Source of the DNA: Lepidurus packardi
Taxonomy: Eukaryota > Arthropoda > Branchiopoda > Notostraca > Triopsidae
Reading direction: 5' to 3'
DNA length: 64,000 nucleotides
NCBI GenBank assembly: GCA_023053545.1
Contig: JAKZAN010000006.1
Span: forward strand, 7,761,851-7,825,850
Numbering within the stretch: position 1 is the first letter of the stretch; each line of letters begins with the position of its first letter. The notes beneath the pieces were generated by a model. The model was given only the letters and a program-made list of their open reading frames with translations, was not told the origin of the DNA and searched no databases. This document shows positions 12,001-24,000 of this stretch, piece by piece. The position numbers and the translations under genes were made by a program.

Positions 12001-15000
12001 CAAATCAAGTCGTCGAACATTCGGAACAAGATCTCTCGAAAACGGTTTGTCCGATTTGAAAGCAATCTAAAACAAAGGTTTTCTTTTTTTTAATAGCTAG
12101 TGCATAACCAAAGGATATATTCTTAGGTAACGTATTTCACATAGTTCCAAACTCCATTTGCATATTGCTCATTTATTACTCACTGGGAAAAAACGTGAAT
12201 TGGTTGAGCACTACCTGTTAGCAAGCTCAAGACTATTTTCAAATAATTTTTTCATTAAATTTACTGGGTTTTGTCAGAAAGTTGTTTTGAAATTCCCCAT
12301 ACTTAACCGGCTATACCGAGCTATGGTATACGGGAGCCTTAAACTGTTATTATTTCATTTATTGTTATTTCAATTTACTTTCGGTTTCGGTTGTTAATTA
12401 CTTTCAGTTACCATTCCAATTTGATTTCATTTTGTTTAAATGACTGAACTTAGAAAAAATAAAGTATCACGTAATACCTCAATGCGCTTTCTGCGGCGTT
12501 CTTGCTTCTGGTGTTTGCGCTGTAGCGTTTCCTTGCGCAAACGCAATTCGCGGATTTGGGACGATGTCGTGGACGCCATTTCTTCCGACGCATCATCTAC
12601 CACGCCTTCGTCTTCCTCTTCGCTATAACTCTCTAAAACCACGTCGCCACCATCCTAAACGACCACACACAAAATAGATAATTGGTCCAAGATTAATTAC
12701 GCTGCAACATGGAATGCAAGGAAATCCAGAGCACAAGTTGCCCTGAGTTGACTCAGTTGGGCTACACGGCTCATGCAAACGCCACCGACATTCTTGTCAA
12801 AGCCACGGTCAAGGCTGCGAACAGCCCGCAAGCCGTTATTTCAAAACAAAAGCTCGTTTCCTTTTTGTCTTTTTATTATTATCATCATACTGGCTTTTTC
12901 TCCTCTTTTCTTGACCCCCAAAACCATTAGCTTTGCCGCAGTCACAAAAAAGTTGCATCAGCTTTTTTATATTAAAAAAGCATTTAAGAAAAAAAATAAA
13001 CAAAACGAAAATCCCCTTCATTACAAAACGCCTGGGTTGAACGGTCCTTCTTATATTTTGATTTTCACCTATCGTGCCGGCATCTTTTAATCTTATTTTG
13101 ATCTCGAAAAAGTGTTTCGAAGAGCACGCGCACCCCAAAACCTAAGTTAATCAGCCCTTTCGTTTTGACGTAACTGCAAAAGTATCCAGCTAAAGTAGAC
13201 AAGACGCCGAGGATCCAAAAAACGACCCACGATGCACGAATTAGATAAAATCATGAAACTGAAAACGAATATATATCAAATTCCCAGAGTCACCTGCAAA
13301 AGACCCGTCTTTCATTGCCCCCAAACGTTTAGAATGGAGGCAGCGAGCCAAACACCTTGGAACAAGTCGTGATGGTATTTGCTTGAACCCAATTTATAAT
13401 GAGCGCCAAAAATCATTCAATTATTACCTCATCAGTGGACTCTTCGTTCTTGACCGTGCCCTCTGAAGCTGAACCGGGCTTCGGTAACATATTCTTGCTA
13501 ACTAAGGAAACGTATTGTGCTTTCTGGGCATCCAAGCGTTGCAACTTGAGCACCGGAGGCTCCAATCCGCACAGATAATCGCGCCCCACATAAAGTAAGC
13601 GCTGAACTCGAACATAGTCACCCGCCACGTCCTAAAAGATCACACAAAACGCGGGTTAGTGACTTTGAATGCAGGGTTTCACAAAGTAAAAAACGTTTAA
13701 CTTATTAGTATGTAAATCTGGATTGCATGCATGTTTATAAGCCTAGAGCGAAAATGAGCTAACGACCGTGCACATGCAAAACACCACAATATTCCTTTAA
13801 CAAGTGCCACTTGGGACTCCACGTAATGAAAAAAAAAAGAGGAAGACGGCGTTCAGGTTAATAACATACCAAAAAATTGGCGCGTTTATGACGGCTGGGC
13901 TGAGTTGGAGTATTTTGTATGTGTGTGAGTGTGCGTATATGTGTATGCAGCGTTAAATAAAAGAGCAGAAAAATGACCATGAATTAGACTTGGCGGCTTA
14001 TGAGTTCTTTTCTATGATAATGGTCAATTCTGTCGGTCACATTTGGAGTTTCCACGAAAGTCGTCACTAACCAAGGCCCCTCGTCCCAACTCCCAACAAA
14101 ATGTTAACAAAAAGTCCCCACGCAAAACTCAGGCAAACTCGTGTCCACTTACCATGTCGACTTCTGATTTAGCGTAAACTGGTTCTTGAATGCAACTCAT
14201 CAGAGGTGTAAAGCCGCACAAAAAGGCATCTTCAGGCAACCGAACTCGGCGATAACCTGAACAACAAAGTTAACAAATAAGTGCAACCAATAAACCCAGA
14301 TGGATTTCATAGCAATTCCTGAACTACATAACTTAAGGCCATGGTGTACTGCAAGTATTTGAATAATTTTTTCTCAGAAGAGGGCATTAATGTTATACCC
14401 TTGCTCAATGTAAGTTCATAAAACTGTAAGAAGAAATTTAAAAAAATAGAAAGAGATAATTGAAAACTTTTATAATCTTAATAGGAACTACTCAGCTATG
14501 TTTGCACAATTTTGATATATGATTTTATTAAATTTTCATAACTTGGAAGACTTGTAAAAAAATTTACGCAAAAAGATGAAAATATATTAACTTACTTTAA
14601 GAGTCTTATACATCCCCTAGATTAGTGTCACAATACAATTTCATTATATTGCGCAGAATTAGAACTCTCGAATCAAAATTTGCTACACTGTAGCACCACA
14701 AGGGATTTCACTACACAGTGGCCTTAATAATAAGGTCGTCAAAAAGCGAACAAAAATATGTAAACAAACACCGCGATTAGCGGTTTTACCGTCAAGGGGT
14801 GTGGCTTGGAGATCAACTGCGCGCGTATCAATTTTTTCGAGTAAATTAATGACTGTAGCCAAACGTGTCCAAGGATCGCCAGGTGGTCTATGAAAGAGAA
14901 AAAGATACTCTTGTGAGAGATATGGCCCCAAACTCCGAAAGGTTAATGAGCTTAGCGCATTTTGCGAATGGAAACAACGCAACAAGCCCAATAAGAAGAC

Positions 15001-18000
15001 CAAAAGACCAATGAATCTCACGGTCTTTTTAACGAACGAACGTGCTCAGGAAACAAGTAAAAAAAAACTAACTGCAAAAAAAAAAAAACGTTATGACCAA
15101 AAAAAATAAAAAAAAGTCGTTCAATATTATACTAAACTTGGTTCATAATTGCAGTTGTAACTGTTTACTACTGTTTACGCTTTTTTTATATGTAGTAGTG
15201 TGTGAAAGGTGGGAGGAGATTTTTTAGTGCAGAAATGGGACACAATAACAATCATAGTCGTAAAAAAACCTTTATGGTCCATCTTATGGTTGTAAGTTGG
15301 TCTTACGACAACAGCGTGGGGAAATTTTGACTTGGTCTTTCCTTTTGGTTTTATGAGTATGTATACGTATACCTACACACACTCATAACCTAAAGCTGGG
15401 GAGCAATGGACCGGTGATGATGACAAATTTGAATGTAAAGCCAAGGGTTTCATCTCATAATTTGCATGGCGCCGAAGGCTTTTTCATGGCCTAAAACCTT
15501 AACTACATACCGTACTATCATGTCCTCAGTTTCGGCGTTGGTTGCGCCATCCACAGTCCCCAAACCCAAACTTATAACCAAAAGCCCCCAAAGGTTGAAA
15601 AACACTATAAAATCTCATGCAAGTTGGCTTGGTAAACGCGTGTAGAGCCCTTCTGGGTACATAATCATCATCTGGCACAAGCAAAATGGAAACAAACGCT
15701 TCATCGCCAGTATTCGCTGTTTGTACCACGCATTCATTTGGGCTTTAGAGATCTCTCATTCCCCTCTTTGCACACCCCGAATCTGCACTCTTAAACTCTT
15801 CAGACTCGTGAGAATGGCACGAAAAGCGAAAAGAAAGGATTCAACAGATTGGCGAGTTAGATAATCATCTGCATAATTATAGAGAGCACACGAAGAAAGA
15901 AGACTTTTACTCGCTCTTGTTTCCCAAATTGGAAACCTTGACCGTAAAAAGAGTAAAACAGCTTTCTGCTATGCTACTTGACTCCAGCGCCAACAAGAAA
16001 CTCATTGCAACGTCCTGTAAAGTAACTGCGACTTGACCGTAAAAATGCTCTATAAAATCCTGAAGGCCGTTTTACGTAACTACCTTGGTGCTCCTGATTC
16101 AGCTTTTTCAATACCAAAGCGGTTTTCTTTTTTAAGAACATGACAAAAACAGGTCTGAATAGCACCTTTTCGGAGACGGCAATTAAAACCAGCTTTGAAG
16201 GATACCTAACGGGTCAAATGAACGACCAAAAAATGCAAACTTTGTTACAAGCCATCCCACTTTCATTAGCGCTCCTAAGCATCAGGAAAAAGCCTTCTAA
16301 AAATAAACTAAATTATCAAGACCCGCTACAACTCATGGAAGGTTAAGCAAAAACACGTCCCAGCAGAAGACAGTTCAAGGAAAACTATTTAACCCTGCAA
16401 AGCTATACCATTCTGGGTAACAATACTAGTTTTGGAACAACGGAGAGCAAGTTTTTTCCTAAATTGTCTGGGAAACCGAGCTGAGACTACTTTTTCAGAG
16501 ACGCTTTAGGTCGCCGGCAAAGGATTCTTCAGCTGGTAACGGTGCAAACTTGATGTGGCGGTGCCTTAATTCCCCGCCCAATTACACACAAGGAATTACG
16601 AAAACATGTCTTACCCAACATGGTAGTCGCTGGATGAAGGTGGCGGATTCCACAGCGAACTATGGCATAGTAACCAATCGCACCAAATCTAGACAAACAA
16701 GCAAAGAGTAAAGTTCAAGGCCAAGGCTGCCATAACCTGTGTATCTAGAAACCCTTTAAAAAAAATAATAATAATTGAATTCATTACAATTTCTTCTTCA
16801 TTCCAAGCGTTTCATTAGAATGTAAATCTTAAACATGGTCTATGAAGTTTATAACCCCGAATCTTAAAAGAAAGAAAAAACTTACTTTGACTGCAGCAAG
16901 CATGTTCTGCAAATCTTCTCCAAACAGTCTTCGCTGCAAGCAGGAAGGCGGCTGCCGGTGCCGATTTTGGATTTCCTCCTCCAAAACCGAAATGCAGCGC
17001 TCTAGGATTAATCCGAACATCTCCAAGGACACGATTAACGCGTATTCTTGTAACGCCGAACGGTAACCGAGATCCACTCGCGTATCTACAGCAAAAAAAA
17101 AAAGATAGGAAAGAGATTAATTCTTTGTCACCCCCCCGAAACTGGTCGGCGTTCATTATATGTAAAGTGCGCAAACAAGACATTCTGGCACCAGTGACGG
17201 CATAAAAATTAGACGGGGTAGTCTGATTTACGGCAATTGTTTCCATTGCAAGATAACGGGATTCCTGACCTGCCAAGTTACTGGCCCTTGTTCCACAATA
17301 CCCAATTCCCTTCTTGTTTCGTTGAGTTTATCTTGTCCACAAAACCCCCTTTATTTACAGTCATGCACACTCGTTGGGCGCTTCTTTATACTGCTCTTGC
17401 GTGTAATTTTTCATGAAGATTTGCAAGGGAGCAGGACAAAAGTAAATGACAGCAAGAACAGGATCGAAATTATACTTTGAACAGTGCCAGTAATTGGAAA
17501 CTATCTTAGCTAGCTCGAGCTTACAAGTTTTGTTTTTATGACAGGTTATTAGCTCAGCTTCACTTTTATGTCCCTTAGCTCGCCTTAGCTTGCTCAGCTA
17601 CCCATTGTGATGCATTGTTACGAAATGAAGCTTTTTTTGCGTTAGCTTTTGATGGATGATCAATAAATGTCCGAAAAGTTTTTACTCTCCCTTAAATTTT
17701 TTTTTTTAAATCCCTCAGTACAATTTTTTTTTGCCAGATCATAAACGACCCTTTCTACGAATCTGGGATAAATCATGGATACTTGGGAGTTTTTTGACAA
17801 CATCTTAGACTTTAACGAGAAATTCGACCACTTTTAGGGCGTTTTAAAGTCTTTTCAGACTATTTTGCTGAGATATGAGTGCTGCACCACTGAAAAATTC
17901 ATAAAAACTCTAGAAAAATTCGATTTATGCATTTTTTTTTTAAAAAAGAAGGAAAAGCCCGACTATCGAACTGTACGCAGCGTTACGCTGGAACAGCGTA

Positions 18001-21000
18001 TCTAAACGATTTCAAGAAAACGTAGGCAAATAAAAGAGAACAATGGCCGTCCTTGAGGATGGACATGCGACGACCTTTCCGCGTTTTTAGGTACGTTTTT
18101 CCTGAAAACTGAAAAAAGAAGCAGCTAACTAAGTGTTATGGCTACTGACCATGGCAGGATGCTTTTTCGCAGAGATCATGTGACATTCGTCGGCAAATCC
18201 TTTTGGAAAGCTACTTTAGTGGTTGCACGGTTAATTAGAGATAGCCAAGATACACGCGAAAAGCAAAAATATTTTAATAAAATAAGAGTCAACAAAAGAT
18301 AAAGATACAAACGTAAAGCTAACAATGCGGAGGAACGGACACGTGGGATCGCACAAAAGGCTAAGAGTCGACAACAAATGAATGCTCGGGTCATTTACCC
18401 TTTTCATGGGCAAGGTTATTCTCTAGGATGTTAATTACCAATTTTGATGTTAATTGCAACCGAGGTTGCAATTACCATTTAACCTCAACCGTGCGAGATA
18501 ACAATAATACTTGCAAGCGGGGAGGCGGGCAGAGTTTGCGACTCTCGAGTCATTCGTCCACAATAAGATACACACACTAGACAGAAACAAAAAAAGATGG
18601 CGTTTTCATAGCAGGAACCCGACTATCAGGAGCCGTAAAATGATGGCTAGCACCTGTAGTAAGAAGCTTCGAATGGTAAGATGCCCTCACGCTCACGTTT
18701 TTAGTTCTGGCTAATTAATGCGAAGAACATTACAGTTCTAATAACAACGCAATTTCACTGAGATGTGCTGTAAGAACGACAAGTCGGAGAATACACACTT
18801 TTCTTCACTTCCATTTTTTTCTACTCTTAAAAAAAAGTTCCGTCTCCCTGCCTCTGAAAAGTCGGCTGACTTTGACTTGCCAACTCGGTTACTTATGTTA
18901 CAGCCATTGTTACAATTCCCTCATAAAATTGCAACTACCTTAACGAAGCCAAGTACGCGAATTCTTCGTTTACCATTCGTTCCACTCTTTTAATAGCGCA
19001 CAGCCTAAGTAGACTAGACTCCCTGTGTTCTCGGCATGAAAAATCGTACAGTATTTCATAATGTTGGAATGTAAGTCACTGAAATGGCGGCTGCCGAGCA
19101 GATGTTACAACTTAGCATACGAGATAAGTTGAGTTGACTTACCTTTTAATTGAGTATTTTCCAAGGCGAACATATTAAGTGCCAAGAGTTGCAGAAACCG
19201 AGTTTCGGTGAGAGGAATAGGTGAATGCTGCAACAGAGCGCGAAACTCACGTAACATCATAAGTGCACTCTCATGGAACGTTTCCATACTGCAAAATATA
19301 GAGAAAATAATTTCATAAATACTCGACTACACGCTAAATATTTTAGTGTAAATTATGTTACACTTGGCAGTTAGAAAATAATCAGATTAATTATAATATA
19401 CAACAGAAAAAAATATAAAAATGAATATTGTTAAACGTTAAGGCCATAGTGCATTATACATTATATGTGTACAGTATTAATATAATGGATGTATACGTAT
19501 TATGTTATATGTATTAATACATTATGTGTACTGCAAGTAGTTGATATTTTTGTCAAAAAATGGCCCTGATGTCATCCCATTTCTTATACTTTCATAACTT
19601 AAAACAAGAAATTAAAAGAAACTGAAAACGATAATTGAAAAATTATTTTCATATAAATAGTTTAATATCAAAATCTACTTTACCGGCTGCTTCAGATTTT
19701 GATGAATTATTTATTTAAAACTTTCATAACTTGAACAGTATGGAAAAGATTAGTGAAACCGACATTAAAAATGAAAATCACAGGTAAAGTAGATGTATAA
19801 AGTCCATGCATTACTGTCACAATACAATTTCATTACATTGCACAGAGAATGAGTTTTCGCATCAAAATTTGCCACTCTGTAGAGCCATAAGGGGTCCAGT
19901 ATACCATGGCCTTAAGTTTTGTTTTATTTGACACCCTTTTTTTTACTTTTTCGTTTGCACTCTTTCTGATACTTTTTTTATAGTACTAGAAAAGCAGTTG
20001 GAAAGGATAAGATGTATAACTTACCCAATTTTAGTGTAAAGTTTGCCTTGCACGTGGAGATAGCTGATTACGAATCGTTTGTTCACTTCCACGCTTGGTA
20101 ATTTGGTTAATTCTTCGTTATCCGAATTGGCCATTTCTTCTGTTGTGGATGTTGTGCGATGCACGCGTTTCCCGCCAGAGGGATGAATCCAAATTTCCCT
20201 TCTTACGCCATGTGCACCCCCTCTTTCTTGATCCCCTCCGCGCGCTTGCAGTTCCAGTTTGCGCTTCGTTTCTTTCCCTTCTCGCCTTTTCCTCTCTTGT
20301 AACTCAAATTTCTTACGGTTTTCATCAAACAATGAAATAAGGCTTTCTTTGGCCGATTGGAAAGGATTGGAGGCCATTAAACTGCGCATGTATAAGTACA
20401 CTGCGTCCAATTTTCGGCGCTAAAATTGCAAGTTTTAATTAACAACGTCTGCTGTTTCCACTTAATAGCGCATTTAAGTTTTAAATTTACCGCGTATAAA
20501 GCCAGAATGGCTAGTTGGTTGTATGGCCTACCGTTTTTGGGGTTTACGTTGTTGGCTTTGACGTACCAACTAATGTAGAAAGGCAACAAATAAGTTTGAA
20601 ACGTGTAAACACAACTTTAAGCCCCTCCTCGGTAATTTTTTTTTAGGAATTCTCTTAATCTATTCCGGTTAAGCAAAAACATTAGGAACGAAAAACGCAA
20701 GCATTAATGAGAACAGCGGTTGGTAAATCCAGCGCAAATGCACTCATCATAGAAACAAAAAAAGTTCTTGGTTAAAAGTTAATGGGAGAAAAAAAAGAAA
20801 AATTCCATAACAAGAAAAAAAGGAAAACTTCGAAAACATGAAGGGTTGAAAGCCGAAGTCAGTGTGACGAGGTAGTGCGTAGCCAGTTCGAAAGCTCTTC
20901 TATCAAATCCAAAGGCATGTTAGCAACGTCTTGCTTCCATGTAAGTGATTCTTCGTGTTCTTGAAAACATCCAGCAGACGAAACATGCGATTGTGGGATT

Positions 21001-24000
21001 AATTGCTGCGGAGTGCGATTGCGCATAAAAACGTCTTGACCAGAACCCCCGTAGCCAGATCGTCCACTAGCTAACTCTTCTACTCCTAGTGAGGCCTCGG
21101 GCATGCATGGAGATCGTTCAACAGATACGCAAACCGATCCACTTCTACTCATAGCAAACCTTTGAGGAACGAGTCAAGAACAAAAAGAAGAAACAAAAGC
21201 AAGGCGGAAAACACTACAGCTGTGGAAATGTCATCATAACTCTCTCAAGTTTCTCAAGGGAGAAATTATAAACATCTTCCTTTCTTTCAATTTTTCTTTC
21301 AATTTTGGAGTCAAAACTGACCGAGAAGGGAGCCCAGTACCAATTAAAAAACTAAGCTTACCTGCGGGCTTTGCCATAACTCGTGGTGTCGCAAACGATC
21401 TCCCGATAGCGCGTCAAATCGCCCAGATAAATGAGCAACTTTTGAGCTGAAACCAGAGCTAAGCCTACGTGTCCCAAATTTCGCGTCGCACGAATGGCGG
21501 GCTCGGACGTAAAACTCTCCAGTTGGAAATGGTATGTTTCTTGTAGCAGCTCCAGCAGTTTGGAGAAAAAAGACACACCCTGCAAGATCAACAGAAAGAA
21601 TTTTGTAAAATTTTGAATAAATAGGTCAAAATTTGAATTTTTACCTCGTCAATTAATTGCAGAAGCAAGTTTTTGTACTCTTCCTTCAAAGCAGGGTCTT
21701 GTTGCTGCGCATATCCTTGTCTCAGCAATTCAATCAGCTGATGGAACGCCAATTTCCATACATGTTGTTCTAAATTTTCCACTTGGCAAAAACGGATATC
21801 ACTTCCTAGTAGCGTTTCCAAACTTGTTTGCAAGAAGCGTCTATTCAATTTGTTCAATTTCGACAATTAGACACCGTAAGTTAAAAAAGCTAAAAACTTA
21901 AAGCGCAATTTACCTTATGACTGAAACACGATTCCATTGGTCCACAGGCCCTTGCTGCATTGGAGAATGGAGGATCCACTGTAATTCCATGTCAGCACGT
22001 TTCATATCCAGCAACAACAACGGATCACAGCGAGCGGTACGGAAACTGGAAAACAGACGCAGAATTATAGCTAAAAATTTATAATAACAAGCCGCAAGTT
22101 ACCTTTCCGAATATGGATCGTACCAAGCAGGAGCTCCAGGAGATACGGCATTCGGCACGGGGACAATTCCCGTGTTCATATTGCCATAACCTTCACCGTA
22201 CGGTGGGAAACCTCGGGTTGGTATTGGCGGATACGTATGTAGCATATTATTAGTATTTGGCATGTTCGGAGGAGGGCCGTGGAAATTTGGGGGCGGACTG
22301 GGCTTGTTGGGATCGTACAATTGCTTGCGTGGATTCCTATTATTGTCCGCAGTGAAACATTCTGCTCGGGAAGAAGGAGGTAGAATAAGCAACCCGCCCT
22401 TATTAATTCCAGAATTCCCAGGATTCTGAGCGTTATAAGTCTGCTGTGATTGTGATTGCTGACCATGAGGCTTCTCGCTTTCTCGAGCACCACTCTTCGC
22501 AATGGGATTAGCCGTTGAGGAAACGTTACTACTATTGCCAATGGACGACTCTTCTTTGTTTCTGTAACGAACATCCGTGCAAGTATACACAACGACGGGT
22601 TTAATTGGGTTACTAGCCGTCGTAGCCGGCTGGGCAAGTTTGGACACAGGAGGCGGGGATTTTGGTGCAGAATTTGGCGCCTGCAGCTGAGCTTCATTCT
22701 CGCTGCTTTCCACTTCAGCATTCCAGTCCTACAAGTCGCACTTTTAGTATTTTTGACAACAATAACAATTCAATAAATAATAGGATTTTTGACAAAATTT
22801 CGCTTACAGCAACGTGGGTATGTTTAATCGGTTGGGGCGGAGGTGGGGGCGTGGGCTTAGCTGGGCTATCGACACTTTCCCTCCTAAGAAAATAAACGGT
22901 TACTAATTTTATAACAAATTTATTGTTAACAAAACGTGTACCCCAATATTGCTATAACGTAAATGTAATAACCATAAATAAACAATTAAATAACAAGCAC
23001 AATAATAAACAAACGTAATAATCATCTCTTTCGTAACGCAACTGACGCATTCTTGTAGGTTTTACGGCAAAAATTATAATAATACTAATACTAATTTAGA
23101 AAATAAAACAACAGGAAATACAGTAGATGCCGCTTATTATAAGCATGTTTGTCAAGTAAATACTGATTATATTAAGGGGGATTCTTGTAACCGGAAATCG
23201 GAACTTTGCAATACAATGCTACGATTAATCGGCGCGTGAAACGAACAGGCTTGTTTAAACCAAAGTAACATCGTCTACTTTTAGACAAGTTCCCACATGT
23301 TTTCTTTTTTCTAGATTCACTAGACCCACTACCGTTTATTTCGTCATGATTTTTTGATAGAGATGATTGAGGAATTCCTAACTTAACGGCCGCTTCCCTT
23401 CGTGGCAAATCTTTTAAATTTAATTTGTGGTAAGTTTCAATGAGACGCAACTTCTTTTCCATTTAAATCAACTTTTTTCTTGTTCGTCGCCATTTTTACA
23501 CAACCACACATCTAAACAAATAACATGGCGCCCCTGAAGCCTACTCCTACGCTTAGGTAGGGTTCTAAGCACAATATCCCTCCTAATTTTTCCAGTCAAT
23601 TAAAGGAACTGGTTATTCAATATAATAATTTCTCATTTAATTGACTGATGAGTTTGGAAAGGATTTTCCCATAAGCGTAGTAGTAGGCTCGAAATGACAG
23701 GATTTGTCAAAACGACGTAAAAGCAAATATCATTGGTCAATATGCGAAGTCCATGTAGCAATCACCACTGTAGTTTCGTTGTTCTACATGTGAAGATTCT
23801 TTTGAAATTGATTCCAATATCCGAAAGTGTGATTCTAATAACCAATGATCACAATAAGCGGCATCTACATAACACTACTAATTTTAATACTAATTTAGAA
23901 AATAAAATAAATAAATAACAGGAAATAAATAAATCACGTCAGAAATTCGAAGGGTTGAAGTGCAAGAATAGGCGAAAGCTTACGTTAAGGAAAGCCTACG

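Larger units (their letters stand above)
23087..23927. repeat. direct repeats flanking the pogo-like element
   Basis: Left copy 23087-23120 and right copy 23886-23927 share AATACTAATTTAGAAAATAA and then AACAGGAAATA. The right copy carries an extra AAATAAAT-like insert. The left copy ends at the TA abutting the element; the right copy starts about 16 bp after the other end, and looser similarity (ACTACTAATTTTAATACTAA) reaches almost to the edge. Confidence 0.75.

Noticed and set aside
15350-15392. Hairpin around GTATACGTATAC within TATGAGT...ACTCATA arms
   Set aside because: Arms are imperfect and sit in TATA/CACA-rich sequence where such structures arise easily.
16815-17276. 153-codon minus-strand frame over SMG6 exon 10
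   Set aside because: Out of frame with the conserved SMG6 exon 16886-17085; a shadow.
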